Shown here: positions 5,650 to 6,797 of the stretch, piece by piece
Position numbering within the stretch: position 1 is the first letter of the stretch
Layout of the letters: every line of letters starts with the position of its first letter
Origin: Bacteroidales bacterium
GTDB lineage: Bacteria; Bacteroidota; Bacteroidia; Bacteroidales; VadinHA17
Direction of reading: 5' to 3'
Assembly: GCA_003501665.1 (NCBI GenBank)
Contig: DNOQ01000404.1
Coordinates: forward strand, 1,030-7,826
Length of the DNA: 6,797 nucleotides
Position numbers and translations under genes: made by a program
Notes under the pieces: model-generated
Database searches by the model: none
What the model saw: only the letters and a program-made list of their open reading frames with translations
Told to the model about the DNA's origin: nothing

Positions 5650-6797
5650 GTCAATGTCGTTTAGTTAGTGAAAAATAGTTAATAAAAGTCGATATAACAA
5701 GTTCTTTGAAAAGCTGATTATTGGTGATGTTTATTATCTTAGGGGTATAATGACCACTATAGTAAAGCTGTTAAAAAGTCAAAATTTCGTGAAAATGCAA
5801 TTAGTCGCATAACCAAAACCATTGAAGATGAAGAAATTAACTGCCGTTCAAAAGACGGCTTTACAGGGGTATTCTCACGAGACCGGAAATTAAATTTCAA
5901 AAAAACAGTGGTTTTCATATCAAGAGGTGTAAAAAGTTCACTGCAAAGGGAGTTGGATTCCTTCTATAAAGAAATAACTGGAAGCGAATTCAACATCCGG
6001 GAAGTTACCAAAGGAGCATTTACGCAAGCCCGGTCAAAGCTCAGTCATGAAGTATTTATCAAAATGAACCAAAGTGTTAATAACACTTTTTACTCAGAGG
6101 CCCCATATCTGGTATGGAACAAAATGCGATTATTGTCTGTCGATGGTACAAGGCTGGTTTTACCAAACCATAAAAGCGTTAAAGAAGAGTTTGGGGAACA
6201 CAGTTTTGGACCCAAAGCTGACAGCAAACGATCACTGGCGATGGGTTCATTTTTATACGACCCGATTAATATGCTCACCCTTGATGCTCAAATAGCTCCT
6301 TATGCATCAAGCGAAAGAGAACTATTGTATAAACATCTTGAGAAAATTAAGAAAGGTGATTTGCTGTTACTCGACAGGGGATATCCAAGTATTGCTCTGA
6401 TATTTTTACTTACTGCACGCGGTATTCGGTTTTGCATGAGGATGAAAGAAAACTGGTGGCTCAATGTAAAAGAATTCTTGGAGAGTGGTAAGGAGCAACA
6501 GATTGTATCATTTCGTTTGCCTCAAAAAGACAGGGAACTGTTAAAAGATTATCCCCGGATGTATGAAAAGGTAATAAAATGCCGGCTTGTTAGTGTCAGT
6601 TTACCAAATGGAGAAAAAGAAATCCTTTGTACATCGTTGATGGACAGCCGGAGATATCCGGTAGAAGATATTGCGGAACTTTACCACTATCGGTGGAATG
6701 AAGAGGAAGGGTACAAACTTTTCAAATCAAGACTGGAGGTAGAAAATTTCTCAGGAAAAACAGCTTTGGCAGTAAAGCAGGATTTTTTCGCCAAAGT
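5645..6797 (+). mobile_element. IS4-family insertion sequence, left part (right end beyond window)
   Basis: The element is recognised by its transposase, which occupies 5750 to the right edge. The left boundary is estimated, not seen: about 100 non-coding bases lie before the transposase, and CTTAAGTCAATGTCG at 5645-5659 is a plausible terminal repeat. It cannot be confirmed because the matching right end is outside the window. Target-site duplication also cannot be checked. The element sits directly after the toxin-antitoxin module and the palindrome cluster. Confidence 0.7.
5752..6797 (+). pseudogene. IS4-family DDE transposase, right-truncated by window; start out of frame
   Basis: The open frame runs without a stop from 5743 to the edge. 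The DDE triad is visible: Asp in LLSVDGT (codon 6142-6144), Asp in LLLLDRGYPS (6373-6375), and Glu (6703-6705) inside the IS4 signature Tyr-x2-Arg-x3-Glu-x6-Lys (6682-6726). Spacing is 77 residues between the aspartates and 110 to the glutamate, normal for IS4. The frame lacks ATG until 6064, far inside the protein, and a TAG closes it upstream at 5740-5742. An ATG at 5750-5752 with GGGG nearby is one base out of frame; a single extra G after 5752 would give ATG-GAC-CAC and a family-like N-terminus. So the copy probably carries a one-base deletion at its start, or needs a frameshift at the TTAAAAAG run. If the base is a sequencing error, the gene is intact as far as seen. Confidence 0.85.

Noticed and set aside
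5705..5742. TTTG plus TATCTTAG as a transposase promoter
   Set aside because: The 26-base spacing is too long for the Bacteroidetes pattern and the second box is imperfect.
5750..5812. 20-codon frame starting at ATG 5750
   Set aside because: It ends at once and is explained as the displaced start of the transposase.
6074..6295. Open frames inside the transposase on both strands
   Set aside because: Shadows of the IS4 transposase frame that carries the DDE and YREK residues.
1..6797. tRNA, rRNA, CRISPR array or riboswitch
   Set aside because: No cloverleaf, rRNA-like stretch, regularly spaced repeat array or known riboswitch core was recognised by eye; a covariance-model scan was not possible here.

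Overview
The window looks like a piece of a Bacteroidetes (Bacteroidota) chromosome, probably of the Bacteroidales/Marinilabiliales type. The protein families point that way: the Lnb/DUF4105 protein, the RelE-type toxin subfamily and the CDP-alcohol phosphotransferase subfamily. So do the AT-rich leaders with weak or absent Shine-Dalgarno sequences, and one exact copy of the Bacteroidetes promoter pattern TTTG-N19-TAnnTTTG in front of the toxin-antitoxin pair. This is inference from sequence recognition only.

Layout. Positions 1-2095 hold two minus-strand genes. The upstream one (911-2095) encodes a periplasmic domain plus five membrane helices of the DUF4105/Lnb family, recently described as the Bacteroides lipoprotein N-acyltransferase. 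It is followed 134 bases later by a MoxR-type AAA+ ATPase (3-776) whose C-terminus leaves the window at its left edge; that ATPase is absent from any list of closed reading frames only because it is cut. A gene-poor divergent region (2096-2437) carries a long inverted repeat and a 36-codon reading frame with a lipoprotein-like leader. From 2438 to 4710 three plus-strand genes follow: an M50-type membrane metalloprotease, a protein-L-isoaspartate methyltransferase that starts at GTG and carries a lipoprotein signal peptide, and a CDP-alcohol phosphatidyltransferase-type membrane enzyme.

From about 4620 rightward the character changes to accessory DNA: an unassigned stretch, a RelE/ParE-type toxin-antitoxin operon (4909-5428) with its own promoter, a gene-free stretch rich in small palindromes (5429-5640), and the left part of an IS4-family insertion sequence (about 5645 to the right edge). 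Its transposase has all three catalytic residues and the YREK signature, but its only good start codon is out of frame by one base.

How the parts fit. The left two thirds read as ordinary cell-envelope housekeeping: lipoprotein maturation, an intramembrane protease-like protein, a surface-anchored protein-repair enzyme and phospholipid headgroup transfer. I see no convincing undescribed multi-gene system. The points most worth following are the lipoprotein-type isoaspartate methyltransferase, the in-frame TGA/ATG junction before the M50 gene, the inverted repeat in the divergent region, and the palindrome-rich stretch between the toxin gene and the insertion sequence.
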